21,261 nt of DNA, taken from an uncultured Lachnospiraceae bacterium. Its GTDB lineage: Bacteria; Bacillota; Clostridia; Lachnospirales; Lachnospiraceae. The notes below the pieces were generated by a model that worked only from the letters and a program-made list of their open reading frames with translations, searched no databases and was not told the origin of the DNA. The DNA is taken from NCBI GenBank assembly GCA_910579645.1, contig CAJTVK010000033.1, positions 1 through 21,261 of the forward strand, written 5' to 3'. Of this stretch, positions 5,530 to 13,183 are shown one piece after another. Position 1 is the first letter of the stretch. The number at the start of each line of letters is the position of its first letter. Position numbers and translations under genes: made by a program.

Positions 5530-8364
5530 ATGACACTAAAAGAACGTATGGCCCAACTGCTGAAAGGAGAAGGGGAGAATTATATTTTCCCCTTTTTCTG
5601 GCAGCACGGGGAGGAAGAAAGCGTTTTACGGGAGTATATGCAGAAAATACAGGAGGCGAATATCGGGGCGGTCTGCGTGGAAAGCCGTCCGCATCCGGAG
5701 TTTGCACAGGATGGCTGGTGGAATGACATGGATGTCATTTTGGATGAGGCAAAAAAAAGGCAGATGAAAGTATGGATATTGGACGATAAGCATTTTCCCA
5801 CCGGCTATGCAGTGGGTGCTCTGGAGAAAGCGGAAAAGGAACTGTGTCACCAATATCTGGACTATAATGAATTGGAGACGTGGGGTCCCAGGCCGCAGAT
5901 GGAAATCCGGATTAAGGAGTATGCCAAACCACAGCCGCTGCCGCCCTGGCTGCCTCCCATGCCCGGGGAGCCGAAGAGAAAGCATCGGGATGACAGGCTG
6001 TTCCGCGTAATCGCCTGTCCGGTGGAGGCAAAGGGAAAAATCGGTGAGCCTTTGGATCTGACCGGATTAGCCGGAGAAGACGGGAGACTGTTCTGGGATG
6101 TGCCTTCCGGATATTGGAAGATTTATGTGATTTATCTGACATACGATGCCAGGGGAAGAAATGATTACATAAATTTTTTGGATGAGGCATCCTGCCGAAT
6201 ATTGATTGATGCGGTTTATGAGCCTCATTATGAGCATTATAAAGAACTGTTCGGGACGGTGATTGCGGGATTTTTCAGCGATGAGCCGCCCATCGGGAAT
6301 ACGCCGGGGTATACCAGAGGGGATTTGATCGGCAATCCGCAGATGGCTCTGCCTTGGTCAGGGGCAATGCAGGGTGCAATGGTGAAAGAGTTTGGAGAAG
6401 GCTGGGAAACGGAACTGGCGTATTTATGGAAGGACGGAAGCGACGGGCATCGGAGCGCAAGAATACGCACGGCTTATATGAATGCGGTCAGCAAGCTGGT
6501 TTCCCGTTGTTTTTCCGGACAGTTGGGACAGTGGTGCGAGGATCATGGGGTGGAATATATCGGGCATATGCTGGAGGACTGTGATTCCAGCACCAACTTG
6601 GGACCCAGCATGGGGCATTTTTTCCGGGGGCTGTCCGGGCAGCATATGGCGGGAATTGACAATATCGGCGGACAGGTGCTGCCGGGCGGGCAGGATGTGA
6701 ATCGGCATGAGCCGGACTTATGCCAGGACAGCGCAGGATTTTACCACTACATGCTGGGGAGAATGGGGGCTTCCATGGCGGCCATTGACCCGAAGAAAGC
6801 GGGACGCTGCATGTGCGAGAATTTCGGCGCTTATGGCTGGCGTGCCGGCGTGGGGCTGGAAAAATATCTGACCGACCATTTTCTGGCCAGAGGGGTAAAC
6901 CGTTTCGTGCCCCATGCATTTTCGCCCAAGGCATTCCCGGATCCGGACTGTCCGCCCCATTTTTATGCCCACGGGGAAAATCCGCAGTATAGGGCGTTCG
7001 GGGAATTGATGGGTTATACTAACCGTATTTGTCATCTGATTGACGGAGGTCTGCAGCATGCGCCGGTGGCGGTTCTTTATCATGGGGAAAGTCAGTGGGG
7101 AGGCGCATATGAAAGCAATATACTGACTTGCCGCGTGCTTACCCGGAATCAGATTAACTTTCTGATTCTTCCGGCGGAGGCGCTGGAAGACGGAGGAGAA
7201 AGCCATACGGTTTTTCTGGAGAAAGAGAAGAAATTGAGGGTCAACGGCGTGGACTGTCTGGCACTGGTGATTTCCGGCTGCGATTATTTGCCTAAGGCAG
7301 CCGCAGAATTTGCGATGAGAGCGCATAAGGCGGGCTTTCCGATTCTTTTCACAGACAGGCTGCCGGAGGGGATATCCGATGCGGACGCCGGCACAAGCGC
7401 GCGGCTGATTGGGGAACTGCAGACCTGTCCGGTAACGGCAGTGGAGCGTTTGGCAGAAGAATTTGCGGATTCCTGTTATCATACGGTGGAGACGGAGCAG
7501 AAGCTGCCTCATCTGACGGCTTACCGTTACCGTAACGGCGGGGAGGTTTTTCTGCTGTTAAATGAGGATGTTTCCGGGAAAATGGATCAGTGGATTACCC
7601 TGCCCGGGCTGGCACCGGGGAGCGGCGTACAGATTTACGATGCCTGGAGGAACCGGCTGGCTCCTGCAAAAGTGCGGCATGCCGGAAAGAAAACTGAGGT
7701 ACGGGTTGTGCTGGAGCCGTTGGAGATGGCGGTGCTGTATTGTGAACAGACGGAGGAACCGGAGTGCGGCGGCAGGGATTCTGATTGGATGGTTAAGCCG
7801 GAAGTATCGGATGAACCGGAGATGCTGTATAAACCGGAAGGATTGTATGAACCGGAGATACTGTATAAACCGGAAACACTGCATAAATCGGAAGTGCAAT
7901 ATGACTTGGGAGGTTTACAGGAGCCGTCAGAGGAACTTATGCTGCGGGAATTCACGGTATCCAGATGTGAAGCGAAGGAGTATCCGGATTTTCAGGGAGA
8001 GGAAGAGGCCGACCTTATGCATGGAATGGCAGGGCGGCATCCGGATTTTTCCGGCTTTTACCGCTATAAAACAGTGGCTTCTTTGGAAGGGTACAGACAG
8101 GCGGAACTGGAACTGCAGGAGGTTTTTGACTCTGCCGAAGTCATTGTCAACGGGCAGTCCGCCGGAATCCGTGTGGCCAAGCCTTACCGGTTTGAAATCA
8201 CGGAGTTGCTGTGGGACGGGAAAAATGACATTTGGATAGAGGTGGCTACCACGCTGGAGCGGAAAGCGGCAGCCATGGGAATCGGAGACGGAGGAATGGG
8301 AAAACTGACACCTCTGTCACCAACGGGGATTGTAGGAGATGTGATACTGAAAAGGTTTGGATGA
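5530..8364 (+). CDS. GH106-like glycoside hydrolase (putative rhamnosidase)
   Basis: This is a large probable glycoside hydrolase, 944 aa, without a signal peptide, so probably cytoplasmic. The N-terminal half looks like a TIM barrel of the GH106-related type: FPFFWQHGEEES near residue 20, followed by alternating strands and helices. Acidic candidates lie in FSDEPP (D251, E252) and GHMLEDCDSS (E349). A GATase-like segment follows (APVAVLYHGESQW). Then come a beta-sandwich, a repeat-rich linker (about 750-800) and a C-terminal galactose-binding-like domain ending in the pattern LSPTGIVGDV. Known GH106 enzymes are alpha-L-rhamnosidases, but this protein is divergent and could act on another sugar. 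The ATG at 5530 is chosen over a GTG at 5494 because AGGAGGGA precedes it at proper spacing. It heads the operon with the esterase and the GH78-like enzyme. Confidence 0.68.
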   Translation: MTLKERMAQLLKGEGENYIFPFFWQHGEEESVLREYMQKIQEANIGAVCVESRPHPEFAQDGWWNDMDVILDEAKKRQMKVWILDDKHFPTGYAVGALEKAEKELCHQYLDYNELETWGPRPQMEIRIKEYAKPQPLPPWLPPMPGEPKRKHRDDRLFRVIACPVEAKGKIGEPLDLTGLAGEDGRLFWDVPSGYWKIYVIYLTYDARGRNDYINFLDEASCRILIDAVYEPHYEHYKELFGTVIAGFFSDEPPIGNTPGYTRGDLIGNPQMALPWSGAMQGAMVKEFGEGWETELAYLWKDGSDGHRSARIRTAYMNAVSKLVSRCFSGQLGQWCEDHGVEYIGHMLEDCDSSTNLGPSMGHFFRGLSGQHMAGIDNIGGQVLPGGQDVNRHEPDLCQDSAGFYHYMLGRMGASMAAIDPKKAGRCMCENFGAYGWRAGVGLEKYLTDHFLARGVNRFVPHAFSPKAFPDPDCPPHFYAHGENPQYRAFGELMGYTNRICHLIDGGLQHAPVAVLYHGESQWGGAYESNILTCRVLTRNQINFLILPAEALEDGGESHTVFLEKEKKLRVNGVDCLALVISGCDYLPKAAAEFAMRAHKAGFPILFTDRLPEGISDADAGTSARLIGELQTCPVTAVERLAEEFADSCYHTVETEQKLPHLTAYRYRNGGEVFLLLNEDVSGKMDQWITLPGLAPGSGVQIYDAWRNRLAPAKVRHAGKKTEVRVVLEPLEMAVLYCEQTEEPECGGRDSDWMVKPEVSDEPEMLYKPEGLYEPEILYKPETLHKSEVQYDLGGLQEPSEELMLREFTVSRCEAKEYPDFQGEEEADLMHGMAGRHPDFSGFYRYKTVASLEGYRQAELELQEVFDSAEVIVNGQSAGIRVAKPYRFEITELLWDGKNDIWIEVATTLERKAAAMGIGDGGMGKLTPLSPTGIVGDVILKRFG
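7822..7893 (+). repeat. 18-bp coding repeat: hexapeptide linker
   Basis: Four in-frame 18-bp units encode a hexapeptide with consensus x-L-Y-K-P-E (residues about 765-788 of the GH106-like enzyme). A shorter related unit, DEPE, lies just before. The third and first units differ by only a few bases, which implies recent slippage. The segment sits between the beta-sandwich and the C-terminal galactose-binding-like domain and looks like a flexible charged spacer. Confidence 0.9.
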
Positions 8365-8385
8365 TTTGAGTAGGAGGGTTGTGCT

Positions 8386-9885
8386 TTGAATGGGTGTATG
8401 GCGGAAACGAAAAGCGGAGTGGTAAGGGGTTATGAAAGGGAGGGAATCCGGGAATATCTGGGAATTCCTTATGCTAGGCCGCCGGTGGGGGAACTGCGGC
8501 TGAAAAGAGCGGTTCCTTATGCGTGGGAAGGGATTTATGACGCAGCAGGCTATGGAGAACCTTCCGTGCAGTATGAAAACGGGGAACTGCTTGGGAGCGA
8601 GGACTGCCTGACGCTGAATATCCGTACACCGCTGACGGGGGAAAAGCTGCCGGTATTGGTTTATATTCATGGGGGTGGTTTCAATACCGGGTCGGCGAGC
8701 CTGCCTCTTTATGACGGCAAGGCCTTTGCCCGGCAGGGAATCGTTTATGTGTCGATGCAGTATCGTCTGAATGTATGGGGATTTTACGATTTTACCGTGT
8801 ATCCTGCCGGTAAGGATTTTGACAGCAATTGCGGATTGTCCGACCAGATTCTTGCCATGCGTTGGATCCATGAAAATATAGAAGCTTTCGGCGGCGACCC
8901 GGACCGCGTGACGATTGCCGGGGAGTCGGCCGGCGGCACTTCCATGCTGAATATGATAGGTGCTCCGGGGGCAAAAGGAACGTTTCGGCAGGCCATTATT
9001 TCCAGTGCGGTGCCAAATGCTTATTTTACCCATGCGCAGAGCAAGGAAGATATGGATTTGTTCCTGGAAGGGATGGGCTGGGAGGAAGGGGATGTGGCAA
9101 AGCTGAAGACGGTGGATGCCTATGCCGTGCAGAAAGGGAATACCTATATGTCCGACCGGCATCAATATAAAAATCCGGGTTTTTTCCTACAGTCTCCGGT
9201 TTTGGACGACTTGCTGCCGCAGAGGCCGTTGGATGCCGTCAGGGAAGGAGCGGCGGCAGGCATTAAAATCATGATTGGGACGAACCGCCACGAAGGCTCT
9301 ATGTTTGTCCGTCCGGAAAAAACCATTTTCCCCAATTCTTGGGAAATGATAGAGGAGATGTTCCGAAAGAACGGGCATGAAGATGCGTTTGCTGCGGTTC
9401 GGGACTATTATGAGCCGCGAAACGGCAGGAAGATAAACGGGATAGGGTTGGGCTTTATTGATTTTGCCACCGATTATGCTTTTCAGGTTCCGGCAGTGAA
9501 GCTGGCCAGGGCGCAGAAGAAATACGGGGATGTGTGGATGTACCGCTTTGATTTTGCCAGTGATTTTATGACGGAAATCGGGTTATTGGCAGGGCATGCC
9601 ATGGAACTGCCCTATGTCTTTCATAAAAAAGATTTCGGATGGATGGCGGAGGAACAGAAAAGGCCGCAAAAGGATGTGGTCAATGCGTTGGCAGATAAGA
9701 TGCATGCCTCTTGGGTGGAATTTGTGAAAAACGGCGACCCTATGCAGGGGAAATGGCCGCAATATGAAGACCACGACGGTGTTGGGAAGGTTTGTATCTA
9801 TGATGCGGAGACGCATATAGAAGATTTGGATCGACGGGAACTGATGAAGCTGTGGGGGGATATGAAATTTTACGGCGGAGGTTAA
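8386..9885 (+). CDS. Type-B carboxylesterase
   Basis: This is an alpha/beta-hydrolase of the type-B carboxylesterase/lipase family, 499 aa, typical of the family. Near the N-terminus it has the family pattern LGIPYARPPVGELR and EDCLTLNI. The oxyanion-hole loop is HGGGF, and the nucleophile elbow is GESAGG with Ser181. The likely catalytic acid and base are Glu303 (GTNRHEG) and His404 (GHAMELPYVF). No signal peptide is present. The TTG at 8386 is chosen as start because AGGAGGG at 8372-8378 lies 7 bases before it; the in-frame ATG at 8398 would be 19 bases away. It begins 21 bp after the GH106-like gene and is followed 9 bp later by the GH78-like gene. A role in removing acetyl or aromatic acyl groups from the imported glycan is inferred from context. 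Confidence 0.9.
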   Translation: MNGCMAETKSGVVRGYEREGIREYLGIPYARPPVGELRLKRAVPYAWEGIYDAAGYGEPSVQYENGELLGSEDCLTLNIRTPLTGEKLPVLVYIHGGGFNTGSASLPLYDGKAFARQGIVYVSMQYRLNVWGFYDFTVYPAGKDFDSNCGLSDQILAMRWIHENIEAFGGDPDRVTIAGESAGGTSMLNMIGAPGAKGTFRQAIISSAVPNAYFTHAQSKEDMDLFLEGMGWEEGDVAKLKTVDAYAVQKGNTYMSDRHQYKNPGFFLQSPVLDDLLPQRPLDAVREGAAAGIKIMIGTNRHEGSMFVRPEKTIFPNSWEMIEEMFRKNGHEDAFAAVRDYYEPRNGRKINGIGLGFIDFATDYAFQVPAVKLARAQKKYGDVWMYRFDFASDFMTEIGLLAGHAMELPYVFHKKDFGWMAEEQKRPQKDVVNALADKMHASWVEFVKNGDPMQGKWPQYEDHDGVGKVCIYDAETHIEDLDRRELMKLWGDMKFYGGG

Positions 9886-9894
9886 ATACCGAGA

Positions 9895-12255
9895 ATGGAA
9901 GAGAAAGAAACAAAAAGACAGAGAACAGAAAGACAAAAGAATATATTTCCGGAAACGCATTGGATATGGATACCGGGGCAGGAGGAAAAAGTGAAGGATA
10001 AGCCTTCTCTGGTATATTTCCGGAAGCGGTTTCAGGCAGACAGCCTTCCGGGGGAATATAAAATCAAAATATCGGCGGATACCCGTTACAAACTGTATTT
10101 AAACGGGGAATTCCTACAGTTTGGGCCGGCAAGGGGAGACGATAAGGTGTGGTATTACGATGAAGTGAACCTTGCCCCCGCTTTGCGGCAGGGAGAGAAT
10201 GTGCTTGCGGTGGAAGTGCTGCGCTATCCGCTGGCTTACGGAGAGGGGAATTTCGGCATGTTCCGTACCGCTTCGCCCGGGCTTTATGTAGAAGAAGCGG
10301 ATGCCGGGCAGGCAGAATATCATTTGACTGCGGATTCTTCCTGGAAATGCAGGGACGTCAAGGATTATCATGTTAGGAGGGAAGCACAGGGATTCGCGCC
10401 GTTAATGTATCTGGAGGAACGGTGGGGGGACGAGATATTTCAGGGCTGGAAGCATGCGGGATATGAGGAGAAGGGCTGGAGCAATGCGTTTGCCTATAAC
10501 GTGACGGAACTGAAATCAGCAGCAGTGCCTGCGGATTTGTCTCCGCGCCCCATTCCGTATATGATGCTGGAGAGGAAAAAAATCGGCAGTGCCGTGCCGA
10601 AGTATGAGCCGGAGATATTGGCCGGCTGGGAAGCGATGCTGAACGGCGGGAAGACTTTGGAAATACCTGCGCATACGGAAACAGAGATAGAATTAAATGC
10701 GGGAGAGTTGGTCTGCGGGTATTTATTGCTGCGTGTGCGGCACGGCCGGGGAACTGTCGTCAGGATTTTGTCATCCGAAGGATATGTGCAGGACGGCAGC
10801 GGATTCAACGGCAGGCTTCCGAAGAAAGGGGACCGTACGGACTGGGTGCATGGGCAGCTGCATGGGTATGAAGATATTTACCATATATCCGGTTACGGGC
10901 AGGCGGGCAGGGAAGAAGTATATGAGCCGTATTGGTTCCGTACGTTTCGTTTCCTGCGGCTGGAAATCCAAACCGGGGAGGAGCCTTGTGTGCTGAGCGG
11001 GCTGGATTATCTGGAAACCGGATACCCGTTGGAAGTAAAAGCAGAGGCAGTGACTTCCGACGATACCATGGCAGGCATATGGGATATCAGCCTGCGTTCT
11101 TTAAAACGATGCATGCATGAGACTTATATGGATTGTCCGTTCTATGAGCAGCTGCAGTATGCCATGGATTCCCGCAGCGAGATTCTTTATACCTATATGG
11201 TATCTGCCGACGACCGGCTGGCAAGGCAGTGCATGGATGATCTGCGCCGCTCCCAGAGGGCGGACGGAATGATTAACTGCTGTTATCCGAATTACGGACC
11301 AAATGTGATACCGGGATTTGCGGTTTACTATATTTTAATGGTGTATGACCATATGATGTATTTCGGGGATGAAAAGCTGGTGCGCAAACATTTGCCGTGC
11401 ATTGACGGCATTTTGGAATATTTTGACAATCACTTGGAAGCAAGGGGGCTGGTGGGTAAGACAGGGGGACATATCAGCGAACGGTATTGGTCGTTTATCG
11501 ACTGGTCGCCCAAGTGGAAGGAAAGTGTGGGGATGCCGCCTGCCGGTCTGCATGGGCCGATTACTATGGAGAGCCTGCTTTACATTATGGGGCTGCAGCA
11601 TGCCGCTAAGCTATGCGAGTATGTGGGAAGGGCGGATACTGCCGCCGAGTATCTGCGCCGCGCGGGGAGCGTACAGGAAGCGGTGAACAGGCATTGCAGG
11701 GATGAAGAAGGGGTGTATACGGACGGTCCGGGACTTCGCCAGTACAGCCAGCATTGCCAGATGTTCGCACTGCTGACCGATACGGTCACGGCAGAAGAGG
11801 GAAGGATTCTGATGCAGAAAACATTGGAGGAAAAGGAGAAATTTGCACAGTATACGGTAGCCACTGCTTTCTATTTATTTCAGGCATTGGAAAAGGCCGG
11901 GCTGTATGAACGGACCGGGGAACTATGGGATACTTGGCGGGGAATGCTTGCCAACCGCCTGACCACTTGCGTGGAAAACAATACCGACGAGAGAAGCGAC
12001 TGTCATGCCTGGGGGGCTTTGCTTCTGTATGAACTGCCGGCGGTCATACTCGGAGTGCGTCCTGCGGCGCCGGGGTTTGAGAAAATCCGGATAGCGCCTA
12101 CACCGGGGTACCTAAGGTGGGCGAAAGGGACGGCGGCTACAAAATGGGGGACGGTTTCCGTGGAGTGGGAGAAAAAGGAAGGCGGACGGCTGGAAGTCCG
12201 TTACAAGGTGCCGGAAGGCATGGAAGATAAGGTGGAACTGGGATGGCAAAAATAA
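9895..12255 (+). CDS. GH78-like alpha-L-rhamnosidase
   Basis: This 786-aa protein is related to GH78 alpha-L-rhamnosidases. The N-terminal beta-sandwich resembles the rhamnosidase N-domain: DTRYKLYLNGEFLQFGPARG near residue 65, then VLAVEVLRYP. A second beta domain follows, then an (alpha/alpha)6 catalytic barrel beginning around ETYMDCPFYEQLQYAMDSR, with E418 the likely catalytic acid. Canonical GH78 enzymes have a DERxGW-like sequence here; the YEQLQY form belongs to a divergent branch. A later motif, ENNTDERSDCHAW (E694-W706), and a C-terminal sandwich with GVRPAAPGFEKIRIAP fit the family. No signal peptide is seen. The ATG at 9895 follows GGAGGT at 9877-9882, a rather long 12-base spacing. 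Its 3' end overlaps the next gene by 13 bases, implying translational coupling. Confidence 0.8.
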   Translation: MEEKETKRQRTERQKNIFPETHWIWIPGQEEKVKDKPSLVYFRKRFQADSLPGEYKIKISADTRYKLYLNGEFLQFGPARGDDKVWYYDEVNLAPALRQGENVLAVEVLRYPLAYGEGNFGMFRTASPGLYVEEADAGQAEYHLTADSSWKCRDVKDYHVRREAQGFAPLMYLEERWGDEIFQGWKHAGYEEKGWSNAFAYNVTELKSAAVPADLSPRPIPYMMLERKKIGSAVPKYEPEILAGWEAMLNGGKTLEIPAHTETEIELNAGELVCGYLLLRVRHGRGTVVRILSSEGYVQDGSGFNGRLPKKGDRTDWVHGQLHGYEDIYHISGYGQAGREEVYEPYWFRTFRFLRLEIQTGEEPCVLSGLDYLETGYPLEVKAEAVTSDDTMAGIWDISLRSLKRCMHETYMDCPFYEQLQYAMDSRSEILYTYMVSADDRLARQCMDDLRRSQRADGMINCCYPNYGPNVIPGFAVYYILMVYDHMMYFGDEKLVRKHLPCIDGILEYFDNHLEARGLVGKTGGHISERYWSFIDWSPKWKESVGMPPAGLHGPITMESLLYIMGLQHAAKLCEYVGRADTAAEYLRRAGSVQEAVNRHCRDEEGVYTDGPGLRQYSQHCQMFALLTDTVTAEEGRILMQKTLEEKEKFAQYTVATAFYLFQALEKAGLYERTGELWDTWRGMLANRLTTCVENNTDERSDCHAWGALLLYELPAVILGVRPAAPGFEKIRIAPTPGYLRWAKGTAATKWGTVSVEWEKKEGGRLEVRYKVPEGMEDKVELGWQK

Positions 12256-12884
12256 AACGGTTCGGATTGTACATAATAGCCATATTTGTTTTGGGGTTCG
12301 GCATAGTGCTGAATACGAAAGCAGGGCTTGGGGTCGGCTCCATCAATACCTTCCCCTATGCACTCAGCCAGATAACTCCGCTGTCGCTGGGAATGGCAAC
12401 TACGCTGCTGTATTTTGTGTTTGTGGCGGCACAGATAGGGATTTACCGGAAAGCGGAGGTGAAGCTGTTGCTGCAGCTGCCGTTTTCCTATGTAATGGGG
12501 CTTGTCATTGACTTTTATAACGGATGGATGGACTTTACGGTGGAGGGACTGCCGCTGCAGCTGGCAGTTTTGGCGGCGGCTATTGCCGCCACTGCCGTCG
12601 GGGCTTTTCTTATGGTGTCGATGGAGCTTGTGCCTAATCCGGCAGACGGAATGGCACGGGCGGCAGGCTATGTCATGCATAAGGAGTTCGGAGAGGGGAA
12701 GCTGATTTTTGATTGTGGGATGATTTTGACTACGGCAGTCGTTTCACTGGTATTTGCGCATAGGATTATCGGAATCGGAATCGGGACGGTAATGTCTGCG
12801 TTATTCATCGGGCGGCTGATTCAAGTTCTGGGAAAGGTTTTCGGGGAGAAGACAGCTGGGATTGTTGAGGCGAGCAGGGGATGA
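12243..12884 (+). CDS. YczE/YitT-like integral membrane protein
   Basis: This is a 213-aa polytopic membrane protein resembling the YczE family, which has no firmly known function. Hydrophobic segments lie at about residues 6-26, 46-68, 75-93, 104-128 and 153-195. The segment after the first helix (VLNTKAGLGVGSINTFPYALSQ) and the conserved-looking VPNPADGM near residue 133 match that family as I know it. Its start codon lies inside the last codons of the GH78-like gene, with a 13-base overlap in a different frame, so it should be translated from the same message. Its place in a glycan operon hints at export or import of a product, but family knowledge does not establish this. Confidence 0.78.
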   Translation: MAKIKRFGLYIIAIFVLGFGIVLNTKAGLGVGSINTFPYALSQITPLSLGMATTLLYFVFVAAQIGIYRKAEVKLLLQLPFSYVMGLVIDFYNGWMDFTVEGLPLQLAVLAAAIAATAVGAFLMVSMELVPNPADGMARAAGYVMHKEFGEGKLIFDCGMILTTAVVSLVFAHRIIGIGIGTVMSALFIGRLIQVLGKVFGEKTAGIVEASRG

Positions 12885-12906
12885 TTTAGAACCTATGGGT
12901 AAGGGT

Positions 12907-13005
12907 GGAACGCAGAGAAGGCACGGAAATCAATTTGGGGTTTTCTGTCCGGCAGCTGTGCAGGCAGAAAACTCCAAATTGATTTCCGTGCCTTCTCTGC
13001 GTTCC
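12907..13005. repeat. 99-bp hairpin with a 41-bp stem
   Basis: Bases 12907-12947 are the reverse complement of 12965-13005. All 41 positions pair, one as a G-T wobble, around a 17-base loop (tccggcagctgtgcagg). The arm begins GGAACGCAGAGAAGGCACGG. The element begins about 22 bp after the YczE-like stop and abuts the next palindromic element. It lies between convergent genes and could act as a barrier or terminator for both, though no T-run is present on either side. Confidence 0.95.
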
Positions 13006-13006
13006 G

Positions 13007-13172
13007 CTAGTACTGCATTGCGGAAATAACAATGAATTTCAGTGCCTGATTTTTGTGTCAGGGCAAGGCGGAAGAAGGAGGCGATGCGGTGGCATCGTTG
13101 ACTGATGACAACGCAGCACTGGCGCAAAAGGCAGGTGCTGAATTCACTGTTATTTCCGCAATGCAGTACTAG
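13007..13172. mobile_element. MITE-like palindromic element with 25-bp perfect ends
   Basis: The terminal inverted repeats are perfect over 25 bp (13007-13031 and 13148-13172), beginning CTAGTACTGCATTGCGG. They continue imperfectly inward (aTGAATTtCAGtgCCTG against gTGAATTCAGcaCCTG). The inner part contains further dyads, CGATGCggtgGCATCG and GTTGactgatgaCAAC. The 166-bp element encodes no protein and carries no transposase, so it is best described as a non-autonomous palindromic element. It ends 11 bp before the end of the leucine-rich-repeat gene on the opposite strand. Confidence 0.88.
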
Positions 13173-13183
13173 GCAGCACCGGG

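Noticed and set aside
13102..13108. CTGATGA, the conserved core of hammerhead ribozymes, inside the palindromic element
   Set aside because: The GAAA that must follow stem II and a cleavage-site stem are not found nearby, so a hammerhead cannot be built.
12930..13127. 65-codon minus-strand ORF over the two palindromes
   Set aside because: It spans parts of two independent elements and lacks a ribosome binding site or recognisable domain.
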